A program made the position numbers and the translations under genes. This document shows positions 24,665 to 32,953 of a stretch of DNA of 40,930 bases, one piece after another (position 1 is the stretch's first letter; every line of letters begins with the position of its first letter). Location of the stretch: the NCBI GenBank assembly GCA_021205245.1, contig JAJPXZ010000123.1:1-40930 (forward strand). The letters run 5' to 3'. The stretch is from Planctomycetaceae bacterium (GTDB lineage: Bacteria > Planctomycetota > SZUA-567). Below the pieces are notes generated by a model. That model was not told the DNA's origin. It did not search any database and saw only the letters and a list, made by a program, of their open reading frames with translations.

Positions 24665-24741
24665 ATGGATCAGGGTGGGGTCGCGGTTGAAACGCACGTT
24701 TCCCGCCGCTCCCGGGTTGCTACACGCCGGAGGTGGTGTTG

Positions 24742-25971
24742 ATGCTCATAAAAACAGAATCTAAAAATTCCTTGAAGACCTTAAAGTTCAGAAATCGAAG
24801 GTTGGTCCTTTCCTTCATGCGTAGCGCCGGCGCCGTCTCGGTCAACGAGATATCCCGCGCCACCGGCCTCAGCAAGATGACGGTCCATAAGATAATCGAC
24901 TACTATCTTGAGGAGGGCATGATCTCCTACTCGGGGAAGGGGGTCTCCACCGAAGAGGGCGGCAAGAAGCCGAACCTCTTCTCCTTCAACGCCGAGTGCC
25001 GCTACATTTATGCGGTACGGCTGGGGGGCGACTTCCTTTCCACCTCCATCGTCAACCTCAAAGGGGAAATGGTGGTGGGCCGCAAGACGGTTCCCCTCAA
25101 TAACGTCTCTTTCGACGAGGTGGTCGGCCTTATCGCCTCGGCCTTCCGTGATCAGGCTGGACAAAAGGGGCTGCCGCGCGAGCAGTGCCTCGCCACCGTA
25201 GTCGGGTGCAACGGCATTGTCGATGTTGAAAACGGCGTGTGCCTGGCCGCTTATCAATTCCCGCAGTGGGGCGTCAACATCCCGATCCGCCAGGCTCTTG
25301 GCGCCCATCTGCCGGAAAATGTCCCGGTCCAGGTCGATAGCTGGTGGCGGCATCTCGCCCACGGGGAACTCCACGCCCGGGGGGATGAAAACTGCCGCTT
25401 CTACATGATTGGCAACTCGGGCGATTATATCTCCGGTGGGTTGGTCGCTGATGGGCAGGTCAGCAGCGGCGCGACCGGATTTGCCGGCGAAATCGGCCAT
25501 CTCATTATCGATCCGAAAAACGATGCGGAATGCGCCTGCGGCGGCAAGGGCTGCCTTGAGGCATTGGTTGCCCCCAGCAAAGTCCTGGCGCGCGCGGTGG
25601 CGCGGCGTGACCAGTTCCCCAATTCATCCGTCTTCGCCGCCGACCTCACCGGTGGGCTGGCCGATGTCGGTCGGGCCGCAGACGCCGGCGACGATCTCGG
25701 CAGGACGGTCATGGAGGAGATGGCTGGATATTTCGCTATCGCCATCAACAACATCATCCACATCAGCGATCCGGGGCAGATCATCTTCTTTGGCGACTAT
25801 GCCAACAACGGCGAGTTCTTCTTCCAATCCTTGCGCGCCCGGGTGCAGGCAATGGGCATGCACGGCATCGACAAGCGCACCCGCATCGAGCCGTCCAAAC
25901 TGTCGGAAGACCACGGAGTAATCGGTGCGGCCAATCATATGACAGATACGCTGTTCGCCGCGGGACGCTGA
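24742..25971 (+). CDS. ROK-family transcriptional regulator
   Basis: A 409-residue repressor of the NagC/XylR type. The N-terminal winged HTH (about 15-80) contains VSVNEISRATGLSKMTVHKII. The ROK domain follows, with the zinc motif CACGGKGCLEAL and the FAGEIGH sugar-site pattern. The phosphate-binding DxGxT is degenerate (RLGGDFLSTS) and the sugar-kinase NDANAA stretch is replaced by VDSWWRH, so it is probably a non-catalytic sensor. The ATG at 24742 has GGAGG eight bases upstream. It sits beside eda-kdgK and may sense a sugar or sugar acid from that pathway; this is inference. Confidence 0.9.
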   Translation: MLIKTESKNSLKTLKFRNRRLVLSFMRSAGAVSVNEISRATGLSKMTVHKIIDYYLEEGMISYSGKGVSTEEGGKKPNLFSFNAECRYIYAVRLGGDFLSTSIVNLKGEMVVGRKTVPLNNVSFDEVVGLIASAFRDQAGQKGLPREQCLATVVGCNGIVDVENGVCLAAYQFPQWGVNIPIRQALGAHLPENVPVQVDSWWRHLAHGELHARGDENCRFYMIGNSGDYISGGLVADGQVSSGATGFAGEIGHLIIDPKNDAECACGGKGCLEALVAPSKVLARAVARRDQFPNSSVFAADLTGGLADVGRAADAGDDLGRTVMEEMAGYFAIAINNIIHISDPGQIIFFGDYANNGEFFFQSLRARVQAMGMHGIDKRTRIEPSKLSEDHGVIGAANHMTDTLFAAGR

Positions 25972-26003
25972 GCACAGCCATAAAACACCATTACATACAG
26001 AAC

Positions 26004-26034
26004 GAACCTGCGCTCATCACGCAGGTTCTTTTTT
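26004..26034 (+). terminator. Terminator after the ROK gene
   Basis: GAACCTGCG and CGCAGGTTC form a perfect 9-bp stem with a seven-base loop, followed by TTTTTT, just before the convergent glycosyltransferase gene. Confidence 0.92.
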
Positions 26035-26061
26035 ATCCGCTATTGCATCCTGATGTTTCAA

Positions 26062-27171
26062 TCAGGTGGCTTTCTTATCAAGCGCCCGATTGTAAAGCGC
26101 CGCCATTTCACCGGCGCGATCGGCCATGAGGAACGACTTTTGCGCTTTGGCCTTTGCCAGACGGCCAAGGTGTTCGCGCCGGGTCCGGTTCTGGAGCATG
26201 TCGATAATCGCGTCCTTGACCTCTTCGCGGGGCACAACCACACCCGTCTTCCCGTCGTCCACCAACTCGGCATAACAGCCGGATGAAGTGGCGACAACAC
26301 CCCGTCCAGCCGCCATGGCTGCCTGAACCATCAGACCGGCGCCGTCGTCGGCGCTCATGGCGACATAACAATCGCCAGCGGCGAGGAGGCGGTGGTATGC
26401 CTTGTCCGGTTCGACAATGGTGACGTCGTTTTCAAGGGCGAGAATCTTGCGGCGGCGTTGCAGATCGTCCAGGAGCGGTCCCTCGCCCATAATGACGGCG
26501 TGAGTCTGGGGACGGGCGGCCAGGATATCCGGCAAAACCTCCAACAGAGCCATCTGGTGGGAGGATTCATCCAGCGGCGCGATGTTGATAAGGAAAAGCG
26601 GTTTTTCCTTATCCGGGCAATACTGCTGGCGGAAGGTGGCGCGGAGCACATCCCGTTCCTCGCCGGCGCGGTCGGCGGTGGCGATATTGATGCCGGCGTA
26701 GACGACAGCCAATTTGTCTTCGGGAGCACCACTCTCCAGGTATTCCTTCTTCATGACGTGAGAAGGAGCGGCGACACAATCGATTCCGCTCCCATAGTCG
26801 GCGTTGCCATAGGAGGATTCGATTTCGTACCGGGTGGCAACGACGGCGATGCTCCCCGCGAACATGCGCGCCCAGGAGAGAAGTTTCCCCGAGACGCGAT
26901 CATGGAGGTGGACCAAGCCGACGTCGGCCGATTTGATAAGGTTGCCCAACTCGCGCCAGCGTAGGGGGTTGAAGCTACTGGTGAGGGTATAGTCGAGCAT
27001 TTCCACCCCAGCCGCTTCCGACAATTCCCAGAGGCGAGAGTGATCGGGTGCAGCCACCAGCGAATGAAAACCGTGTTCGCGCAGGGCCGCGGCCAGCGAG
27101 GCAATGCGGATAAAGGGTTCCCAATTGCCGTCGTGGGCGACGAGGTGTAAAATGCGGGTGCGGTCCGGCAT
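26062..27171 (-). CDS. Glycosyltransferase, GT4-like
   Basis: A 369-residue GT-B-fold enzyme. The N-terminal half starts ILHLVAHDGNWEPFIRIASLAAALREHGF, a typical acceptor domain. The C-terminal donor domain has LFLINIAPLDESSHQMALLEVLP, AVIMGEGPLLDDLQRR, and the GT4 E-x7-E-like region ADDGAGLMVQAAMAAGRGVVATSSGCYAELVDDGKTG. The normally conserved Glu of the E-x7-E motif appears as Asp-Gly-Ala-Gly, slightly unusual. The ATG at 27171 has AGGAGA eight bases upstream. Sugar donor and acceptor are unknown; LPS or glycan synthesis is likely. Confidence 0.85.
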   Translation of the reverse strand: MPDRTRILHLVAHDGNWEPFIRIASLAAALREHGFHSLVAAPDHSRLWELSEAAGVEMLDYTLTSSFNPLRWRELGNLIKSADVGLVHLHDRVSGKLLSWARMFAGSIAVVATRYEIESSYGNADYGSGIDCVAAPSHVMKKEYLESGAPEDKLAVVYAGINIATADRAGEERDVLRATFRQQYCPDKEKPLFLINIAPLDESSHQMALLEVLPDILAARPQTHAVIMGEGPLLDDLQRRRKILALENDVTIVEPDKAYHRLLAAGDCYVAMSADDGAGLMVQAAMAAGRGVVATSSGCYAELVDDGKTGVVVPREEVKDAIIDMLQNRTRREHLGRLAKAKAQKSFLMADRAGEMAALYNRALDKKAT

Positions 27172-27211
27172 GGGTGAGTCTCCTGGTGGCCCAACTTTAA
27201 GCGAAACCAGC

Positions 27212-27240
27212 ATTCTAACCCTTTCCACCAGGCGGGGCAA
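27212..27240 (-). promoter_or_regulatory. Promoter of the glycosyltransferase gene
   Basis: On the minus strand TTGCCC, 17 bases, TAGAAT. The inverted repeat CCTGGTGG/CCACCAGG (27182-27189 and 27225-27232) flanks the -10 box. Confidence 0.5.
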
Positions 27241-27279
27241 CTTTTTTGTGAGCCGGGATCAGGCATGGGAGGGCATCCA

Positions 27280-27813
27280 ATGCGCGTAGAGAGCGGCAAC
27301 GGCAGTATCGAATTGGTGCGTGGCGACATCACGACACAAGCGGTGGACGGCATCGTCAATGCCGCCAATGCCGCCTTGGCGGGCGGTGGCGGCGTGGACG
27401 GGGCGATTCACCGCGCCGGCGGCCCGTCGATACTGGAGGAGTGCCGCGCCATTGGCGGGTGTCCGACCGGCCAGACTGTCATCACCGGTGCTGGACGGTT
27501 GCCTGCCAAATATGTGCTCCATACAGTGGGACCGGTGTGGCATGGGGGCGGGCATGGCGAGGCCGACCTGTTAACTTCCTGCTACCGAACCGCACTGGAG
27601 CTTGCCCGCGACAATGGGCTGAAGAGCCTCGCCTTTGCCAGCATTTCCACCGGTATCTATGGATATCCGGTGAAGGAGGCTGCGATGATTGCGATACGCG
27701 AGATCGCCGCTTTTTTGGCCGGTAATGATCACCCATCGCTGGTGCGGATGGTGTTGTTCGATCAGCACACATACGACGCCTACGAGGCGGCACTGGAGAT
27801 GGTGACGAGATGA
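27280..27813 (+). CDS. Macro-domain protein (O-acetyl-ADP-ribose deacetylase type)
   Basis: A 177-residue single macro domain that would bind ADP-ribose and remove it or its O-acetyl ester. Motifs are LVRGDITTQAVDGIVNAANAAL (adenine and Asp site), GGGGVDGAIHRAGG (distal ribose loop), and SISTGIYGYPVKEAA (phosphate loop). These match MacroD/YmdB-type enzymes. The ATG at 27280 has GGGAGGG six bases upstream, preferred over the in-frame ATG at 27265. It is divergent from the glycosyltransferase with a 108-base shared region. No ADP-ribosyltransferase is adjacent; the degenerate Fic protein at 37861 is unrelated in chemistry. Confidence 0.94.
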   Translation: MRVESGNGSIELVRGDITTQAVDGIVNAANAALAGGGGVDGAIHRAGGPSILEECRAIGGCPTGQTVITGAGRLPAKYVLHTVGPVWHGGGHGEADLLTSCYRTALELARDNGLKSLAFASISTGIYGYPVKEAAMIAIREIAAFLAGNDHPSLVRMVLFDQHTYDAYEAALEMVTR

Positions 27814-27839
27814 AAAATGGCGGCCAATGCGGCCGCCAT
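27812..27839 (-). terminator. Terminator of hcp
   Basis: ATGGCGGCC and GGCCGCCAT form a perfect 9-bp stem. On the minus strand it is followed by TTTTTCA. It lies 30 bases past the hcp stop, against the end of the macro-domain gene. Confidence 0.75.
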
Positions 27840-27869
27840 CGTTATCGGTGGTGGGTAGTAGGTGGCATA

Positions 27870-29507
27870 TTACGATAGAGCACCCAAAGCGAGCGCCAGA
27901 TCCTCATCCGGAGTGGTAATGGGTGAGAGACCGAAAGTGGATCCCAGGACCTCCAGCACCGCAGGCGTCGCGAACGCGGGCAGGGTCGGGCCGAGGCGGA
28001 TATTTTTGACGCCCAAATGCAGCAGGGTCAACAGAATCGCCACCGCTTTCTGCTCGTACCAGGAAAGGATGAACGACAACGGCAAATCGTTGACGCCGCA
28101 GTCGAACGCTTTCGCCAAGGCCACCGCCACCTGAACGGCGGAATAGGCATCGTTACATTGGCCGACGTCGAGCAAACGCGGAATGCCGCCGATATCGCCG
28201 AAATCCAGCTTGTTGAAGCGGTATTTGCCGCAGGCGAGGGTGAGGATAACCGTGTCCATCGGGGTCTTTTCCGCAAACTCGGTGTAATAATTACGACCCG
28301 GTTTGGCGCCGTCACAGCCGCCGATAAGGAAGAAGTGGCGAATCAATCCACCCTTCACCGCTTCGACCACCTGATCGGCCACGCTTAGGATGGCGTTCCG
28401 GGCAAAGCCGATGGTGATACGGTGCTCGGGCGCGTCTTCCGTAAATCCCGGCAGAGCCAGAGCGGCATCGATAAGCGGCTGGAATTGGCCGTTTTCGAGG
28501 TGTTTCACCCCTGGAAAGGAGACAAGGCCGGTCGTGTACACCCGGTCCTTGTAGGAGGGTTGCGGCGGCATAAGGCAATTGGTGGTCAAGAGTATCGGGC
28601 CGGGGAAATCGGCGAATTCGCGCTGCTGCTCCTGCCACGCGCCGCCATAGTTGCCAACCAGGTGGCTGAAGTTTTTCATAACCGGATAGGCATTGCAGGG
28701 CAGCATCTCGCTATGGGTATAGACATTGATACCTTTACCCTCGGTCGCGACGAGGAGGTCGTACAGGTCCAGCAGGTCGTGGCCGGAGACGAGGATGCAT
28801 TTGCCTGCGACCGGCGTCACCCGAACCGAGGTCGGCTCGGGATGGCCGTATCTGGAGGTATTGGCCGTATCGAGGAGCTCCATCGCCTTCAAGTTTATTT
28901 CACCAGCCTTGAGAGCGGCCTGGAGGAGGACATTCATATCGTCCGGTTCGGAGCAGGTGAGGGCGAGCGTCTCGTGGAACATCCGGTACAACGACGGTTC
29001 CTCAACGCCAAGGCGGTAGGCGTGGTCGATGTAAGCCGCCGCGCCCTTTAACCCATAAATGACCATGTAGAGGACGCCGGCCTTGTCTTCGCCCAGGCGT
29101 TTTTGCCTGGCGATAATCCCGAACGGGATGGCTACTTCGGTCATACCGGGGATATCCTCCGGCGGGACAAAGGTAGCGCATGGGGGCAGGGGGTCGCTTC
29201 TCGATGCATCGGGGAGACGGCCGTAGGCTTCGGCAAGGCGGTCACGCAGCGCGATGCCCTTTTTTACCCATTCAGCGACGGATTCGTCGGTAAAATTAAC
29301 GTTGGTGACGGTGGTGAACAACGCCTGGACGACAAAGCGCCCCGCTTCCATTTCGTCACCCGGGAGGGCGCGGGCATAGGCGGACACGCCCGCCGCCACC
29401 TCCACCAGCAGATCATGCAGGTCGGAGACCTCGGCTGACTTGCCGCAAACACCCCTCTTGCTGCAGCCGCTTCCAGCGGCGGCCTGCTCACATTGATAGC
29501 AAAACAT
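27870..29507 (-). CDS. hcp: Hydroxylamine reductase (hybrid-cluster protein)
   Basis: A 545-residue iron-sulfur protein that reduces hydroxylamine and probably nitric oxide; important for nitrosative stress in anaerobes. The N-terminal cysteine motif MFCYQCEQAAAGSGC...C (Cys3, 6, 15, 21) binds the cubane cluster. Hybrid-cluster regions HPEPTSVRVTPVAGKCILVSGHDLLDL, NCLMPPQPSYKDRVYTTGLV, GGCDGAKPGRNYYTEFAEK, LTLACGKYRFN and DVGQCNDAYSA are all present. The ATG at 29507 has AAGGAGAT upstream; a longer frame to 29651 is not supported. The Hcr reductase partner is absent. The divergent region to the YeaQ-like gene holds repeated ACGCAWT boxes that may be regulatory. Confidence 0.97.
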   Translation of the reverse strand: MFCYQCEQAAAGSGCSKRGVCGKSAEVSDLHDLLVEVAAGVSAYARALPGDEMEAGRFVVQALFTTVTNVNFTDESVAEWVKKGIALRDRLAEAYGRLPDASRSDPLPPCATFVPPEDIPGMTEVAIPFGIIARQKRLGEDKAGVLYMVIYGLKGAAAYIDHAYRLGVEEPSLYRMFHETLALTCSEPDDMNVLLQAALKAGEINLKAMELLDTANTSRYGHPEPTSVRVTPVAGKCILVSGHDLLDLYDLLVATEGKGINVYTHSEMLPCNAYPVMKNFSHLVGNYGGAWQEQQREFADFPGPILLTTNCLMPPQPSYKDRVYTTGLVSFPGVKHLENGQFQPLIDAALALPGFTEDAPEHRITIGFARNAILSVADQVVEAVKGGLIRHFFLIGGCDGAKPGRNYYTEFAEKTPMDTVILTLACGKYRFNKLDFGDIGGIPRLLDVGQCNDAYSAVQVAVALAKAFDCGVNDLPLSFILSWYEQKAVAILLTLLHLGVKNIRLGPTLPAFATPAVLEVLGSTFGLSPITTPDEDLALALGALS

Positions 29508-29802
29508 TACATATCTCCTTGCGTACCGGCCGGTAAGGCACGGGCGTTTCTGTTGTCTGTCCGGAAAGCCGCCCCAACAGCCTCCAGAGTAATTACGAAA
29601 TGCGTGGTTAAAGTGGTAAATAGGTAACGCAATACCAATATACAATATCAACCGTCTTCCGCAAGCATTATTTTGAGGGCGGGAAAAAAAAATCGGGCGA
29701 CAGTTATGGGATAGTTAACGCATTGAGTTAATGCGAACCCCGGGGAGACGCATTGGGTGGAGGTGCCGCCGGGGCGGGTAACTACCTGATAGGAGATTAC
29801 GC
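29508..29802. promoter_or_regulatory. hcp/YeaQ-like divergent region with repeated ACGCAWT boxes
   Basis: The 7-mer ACGCAWT (either strand) occurs at 29599-29605 (AATGCGT), 29627-29633, 29718-29724 and 29748-29754. A fifth 6-of-7 copy at 29730-29735 makes the inverted repeat CGCATT-GAGTT-AATGCG (29719-29735). This is far above chance for 295 bases. No standard HcpR/FNR half-sites are obvious. The binding protein is unknown. Confidence 0.45.
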
Positions 29803-30087
29803 ATGGATTATGTTGGAGCGGGCAGTGCCGTCGCCACACCGGGTTACGGCATCATTGCCACTATCATTATTGGTTTGATAATCGGTTTTATCGCCGATCG
29901 CATCATGGGGCCGGGCGGCCTAGGCCTGTTGTGGAGCGTTATTCTCGGCCTGGTCGGCAGCGTGGTTGGCGGCTTCCTGTTTTCGCTGTTTGGCATGGGC
30001 GGCTACGGCCTGATCGGTCAAATCTTGATCGGCATCGTCGGTGCCTGCATAGTCTTGTTCGCGGCGCGCAAGTTAAAACACGCTTGA
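29803..30087 (+). CDS. GlsB/YeaQ/YmgE family small membrane protein
   Basis: A 94-residue protein with three hydrophobic helices rich in Gly. It has the family pattern GLIIGFIADRIMGPGGLGLLWSVILGLVGSVVGGFLF. These transglycosylase-associated/stress-response membrane proteins are induced by general stress in many bacteria; the biochemical role is unknown. The ATG follows AGGAG at seven bases. It is divergent from hcp. A 12-bp hairpin without U-tract follows at 30088-30119. Confidence 0.9.
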   Translation: MDYVGAGSAVATPGYGIIATIIIGLIIGFIADRIMGPGGLGLLWSVILGLVGSVVGGFLFSLFGMGGYGLIGQILIGIVGACIVLFAARKLKHA

Positions 30088-30119
30088 AGCCGTGGTTGAG
30101 CTGCCATTCAGCCACGGCT
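30088..30119 (+). terminator. Hairpin after the YeaQ-like gene
   Basis: AGCCGTGGTTGA and TCAGCCACGGCT form a 12-bp stem (one G-U pair) with an eight-base loop, starting at the stop codon. No T-run follows, so it may be a stabilising hairpin rather than a terminator. Confidence 0.5.
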
Positions 30120-30167
30120 AGCACCGAGCCGTTACCCCGCAAAGAAATCGTAACTGCGGGTCTGATT

Positions 30168-31799
30168 TTACCGCTTGTTCATGGCCTTACCGGCGGCGTT
30201 CCAGCCATCTAGCGCCGAGGTCATGATGCCACCGGCATAGCCGGATCCCTCGCCGGCGGGGAAGAGCCCGGAACATTCCGGCGTCGCCCCGTCGGCGCCA
30301 CGTGAGACCCGCACCGGACTACTGGTGCGGGTTTCTATTGCATAGAGGACGACCTCCTCCAGCCGCACCGCCCGCAGGCGCTTGAGCATCGCCGGCACCG
30401 CCTCCGCCAAGGTGGCGGCAATGCGTTCAGGCAACAGCGGCCGCAGATCCGCCGCTCGTGCCCGGGCAACGCCGATCCGGTCGGGCAGCGTCCCCGACCT
30501 CCCAGCGACAAAATCAGCCAGGGTGCTGGCGGGAACGCTGTAGTCGCCGCCTCCGGCCGCGAACGCTTTTTCTTCCCACGCCCGTTGCCAGGCGACGCCG
30601 GCGAGAGCGGGGTGGATGGAATCGTCGGCCGGGAAATCTTCGGGCGCCACCGGCGACAGGAAGGCGGCATTACCGAATTCGCCCGCGCGGGCGTGGTAAC
30701 TCATGCCATTGACCGCCAGCCTGCCCGGCTCCGAAGCGCAGGCGATAACCAGCCCTCCGGGACACATGCAGAAGGTGTAACACGACGCGGCGTCATCGGA
30801 CGGCGGGCGCGACAGGCGAAACGATGCCGCCTCGCCCGGACCTGGTTTAAATGGCCCATTCCGCTGCGACTTGTCGATTTGTTCCTGCGGCATCTCCACC
30901 CGCACCCCGGCGGCAAAGGGTTTTGCCTCGAGGCCGATACCGTGGCGCGCCAGCATTTCGTACACATCCCTGGCGCTGTGGCCAACGGCGAGGATACACG
31001 CGCCGCAGTCGATGCTTTCGTCTTTTCCGCCGGACCTGATGGTCAAACCGCGCAGATGACCGTCTTCGACATGGATATCCGTCACCGCCGTCCGGTAGCG
31101 GATTTCGCCGCCCCAGTCGCGGATTTCCTTGCTGATGTTTGTAACAACCGTCCCCAGGAGATCGCTGCCGACATGGGGGGCGGCCTGGAGGCGAATGTCT
31201 TCCGGCGCGCCTGCCGTGACCATGGCGGCAAGGATGGCAGCCATGCCTTCACGATCCTTGTGGCGGGTGTTTAATTTGCCATCCGAGAACAAGCCCGCGC
31301 CGCCCTCGCCGAAAAGGACGTTGCTCTCCGGGTCCAGGGTTCCGTTCCGCCAAAACGCGGCCGCGACGCCGCGCCGGTCGTCGATAGAGTCGCCCCGCTC
31401 AAGCAGGAGCGGCTTCCAGCCCGCCCGCGCCAATCTGAGTGCGGCAAACAAGCCTGCCGGACCGGCGCCGACCACGACCGGCCTGACGCCTGGTACAGGT
31501 GCGGGATCGGTAAGGGAAAGGGTGAGGTTTGGCCCGCCGGATTCGAAGACGACATCGAGATGGGTTGCTTTACGGCCGAGTCGCCGCAGGTGATTCGGCA
31601 GTTCCACCCTGACATGATAGACATCGACCGCTTTGCCGCGCCGCTTGCGGGCGTCGATTGACCGCCGCACCGGCTGGATAGCCACGATGTCTTCCGGCTT
31701 GCAACCAATTCGCGTTGCGGCGCGAGCGGCAAGCTTGCTCTCGCTCTCGCCGTGGGGAACGACCAATTGCCGCAGGATAATGGTAAAGGTCGTACTCAC
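30168..31799 (-). CDS. FAD-dependent dehydrogenase-like protein (COG2509 type)
   Basis: A 543-residue protein. An N-terminal extension with RRSIDARKRRGKAVDVYHVRVEL (about 45-68) precedes the Rossmann dinucleotide fold with VVVGAGPAGLFAALRLARAG near residue 108. Further family motifs are FGEGGAGLFSDGKLNTR and the C-terminal FPAGEGSGYAGGIMTSALDG. This matches the uncharacterised FAD-dependent protein family (COG2509), whose substrate is unknown. The GTG start overlaps the thymidylate kinase stop (GTGA), so the two genes are translationally coupled. Confidence 0.9.
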   Translation of the reverse strand: MSTTFTIILRQLVVPHGESESKLAARAATRIGCKPEDIVAIQPVRRSIDARKRRGKAVDVYHVRVELPNHLRRLGRKATHLDVVFESGGPNLTLSLTDPAPVPGVRPVVVGAGPAGLFAALRLARAGWKPLLLERGDSIDDRRGVAAAFWRNGTLDPESNVLFGEGGAGLFSDGKLNTRHKDREGMAAILAAMVTAGAPEDIRLQAAPHVGSDLLGTVVTNISKEIRDWGGEIRYRTAVTDIHVEDGHLRGLTIRSGGKDESIDCGACILAVGHSARDVYEMLARHGIGLEAKPFAAGVRVEMPQEQIDKSQRNGPFKPGPGEAASFRLSRPPSDDAASCYTFCMCPGGLVIACASEPGRLAVNGMSYHARAGEFGNAAFLSPVAPEDFPADDSIHPALAGVAWQRAWEEKAFAAGGGDYSVPASTLADFVAGRSGTLPDRIGVARARAADLRPLLPERIAATLAEAVPAMLKRLRAVRLEEVVLYAIETRTSSPVRVSRGADGATPECSGLFPAGEGSGYAGGIMTSALDGWNAAGKAMNKR

Positions 31800-32497
31800 C
31801 TGGCCACCACCCCATAATAACGGAGTGCGTCGACGATACGGCTGTGGATGGTTTTCCGGTCGGCAATGCCGCCGTCAACGCCACGGCAATCGACCACGCC
31901 AATCTCGCCGGTTCTGGCTTTGGCAAGGCGGAGGAATTCCTCCCTCACCTTATCCTGGAGGTTGAGATCCGCTTCATGAATATCTTTCTGCCCCAAGAGA
32001 TAATCGCGGTCCGATCCTTTGCGACCGCTCGTAAGATTCGAGCGCGAGAACTCGGGCGGCACGTCCAGGTACAGGGTGAGGTCGGGGCGCGGAATGCCGT
32101 GGTGTCCGTACTCGAGCGTTTCTATCCAATCCGCCAGTTCGGCCTTGGCTTTTTCGTCGGCAATCTTCGCACATTGGTAGGCGATGTTGGAAAAGATGTA
32201 CCGGTCGGCAATAAGGGTATGGCCGGAAGCGATGATGTCTTTTAGTTGTGCCGCCGCCTGTTGCCGGTCCAGGGCATAGAGGAGGGCGGCCAGCTTGGGG
32301 TTGACGACGTCGACCGCGCCGTATTCGCCGCGCAGGTACTCGGCTATCATCTGGCCGTACGGCTTGGCCGTGACCCGGGGGAAATGGATGGATTTGACCT
32401 TTTTGTCGGTCTTTTTGCAATAGTCGTTCAACAGGGTAATTTGCGAGGACTTACCGCTGCCGTCACCGCCTTCGATAACCAGGAAAACGCCTTTCAT
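31796..32497 (-). CDS. tmk: Thymidylate kinase
   Basis: Phosphorylates dTMP to dTDP; 233 residues. It has the P-loop EGGDGSGKSS, the HFPRV dTMP-site stretch, ADRYIFSNIAYQ and the LDVPPEFSRSN base/lid region. It is longer than the usual 205-215 residues and has a lid with TSGRKGSDRDY. It belongs to the tmk family, but the extra length leaves room for a related nucleoside-monophosphate kinase. The ATG has GGAGAG upstream. Confidence 0.9.
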   Translation of the reverse strand: MKGVFLVIEGGDGSGKSSQITLLNDYCKKTDKKVKSIHFPRVTAKPYGQMIAEYLRGEYGAVDVVNPKLAALLYALDRQQAAAQLKDIIASGHTLIADRYIFSNIAYQCAKIADEKAKAELADWIETLEYGHHGIPRPDLTLYLDVPPEFSRSNLTSGRKGSDRDYLLGQKDIHEADLNLQDKVREEFLRLAKARTGEIGVVDCRGVDGGIADRKTIHSRIVDALRYYGVVAR

Positions 32498-32638
32498 GCT
32501 GTCTCTCCTCTAGCGCCGAGCGCCTTTCTGGTTGTATCGGCCGTGGGGCCGCGCAACTCTACGTTAAACGACAAAACCCTCAAGATCGGTGCAGCAGGGG
32601 ACGATAATATAAGTAAGAGATCACAAGGAGGGTCAATC

Positions 32639-32851
32639 ATGAAGAGGCTTTCTTTCTTGGTGAACAGGGGCGAAAACGATTGTTTCATGGTTCACGGCCT
32701 TGACTGGGCGGCTTATGTCGAGGGCCGCGACTGGTCCGAAATCACCACAACCATCCTTTCCGACGTCGGACGCATTTTCGCCGACGATGCGAAGCCGGAG
32801 TTCCTCGACTTCAAATTCCCCGATGGGACCATAATCTCCATGGTTGCGTAA
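32639..32851 (+). CDS. Small hypothetical protein
   Basis: A 70-residue protein with a good ribosome binding site (AAGGAGG, seven bases before the ATG). The sequence is soluble and mildly acidic, with WSEITTTILSDVGRIFADDAKPEFLDFKF in the second half. I do not recognise a family. It is divergent from tmk. Candidate -10 boxes (GATAAT, TATAAG) lie about 30 bases upstream without a good -35. Confidence 0.6.
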   Translation: MKRLSFLVNRGENDCFMVHGLDWAAYVEGRDWSEITTTILSDVGRIFADDAKPEFLDFKFPDGTIISMVA

Positions 32852-32953
32852 CCGCCATCACTACCACGTTTGACCTGACGGAACGTTTGCAGTCGCCCGC
32901 CTATTCTATGGCAAGGCAGCAAAAGCGTTCATGAAAATCGGCCGTATCGATAC

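Larger units (their letters stand above)
23864..24741. other. 0.88-kb AT-rich intergenic region upstream of the ROK gene
   Basis: No credible coding frame. It is markedly more AT-rich than its surroundings. In order it holds a possible promoter TTGCAC-17-TATCAT (23943-23971), a strong terminator (23994-24030), a strong promoter (24152-24180), an extended -10 promoter (TGG-TATAAT, 24289-24297), a structured element with a T-run (24564-24633) and a perfect palindrome (24648-24664). Either the ROK gene has a long regulated leader or a non-coding RNA is made here. Confidence 0.6.
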
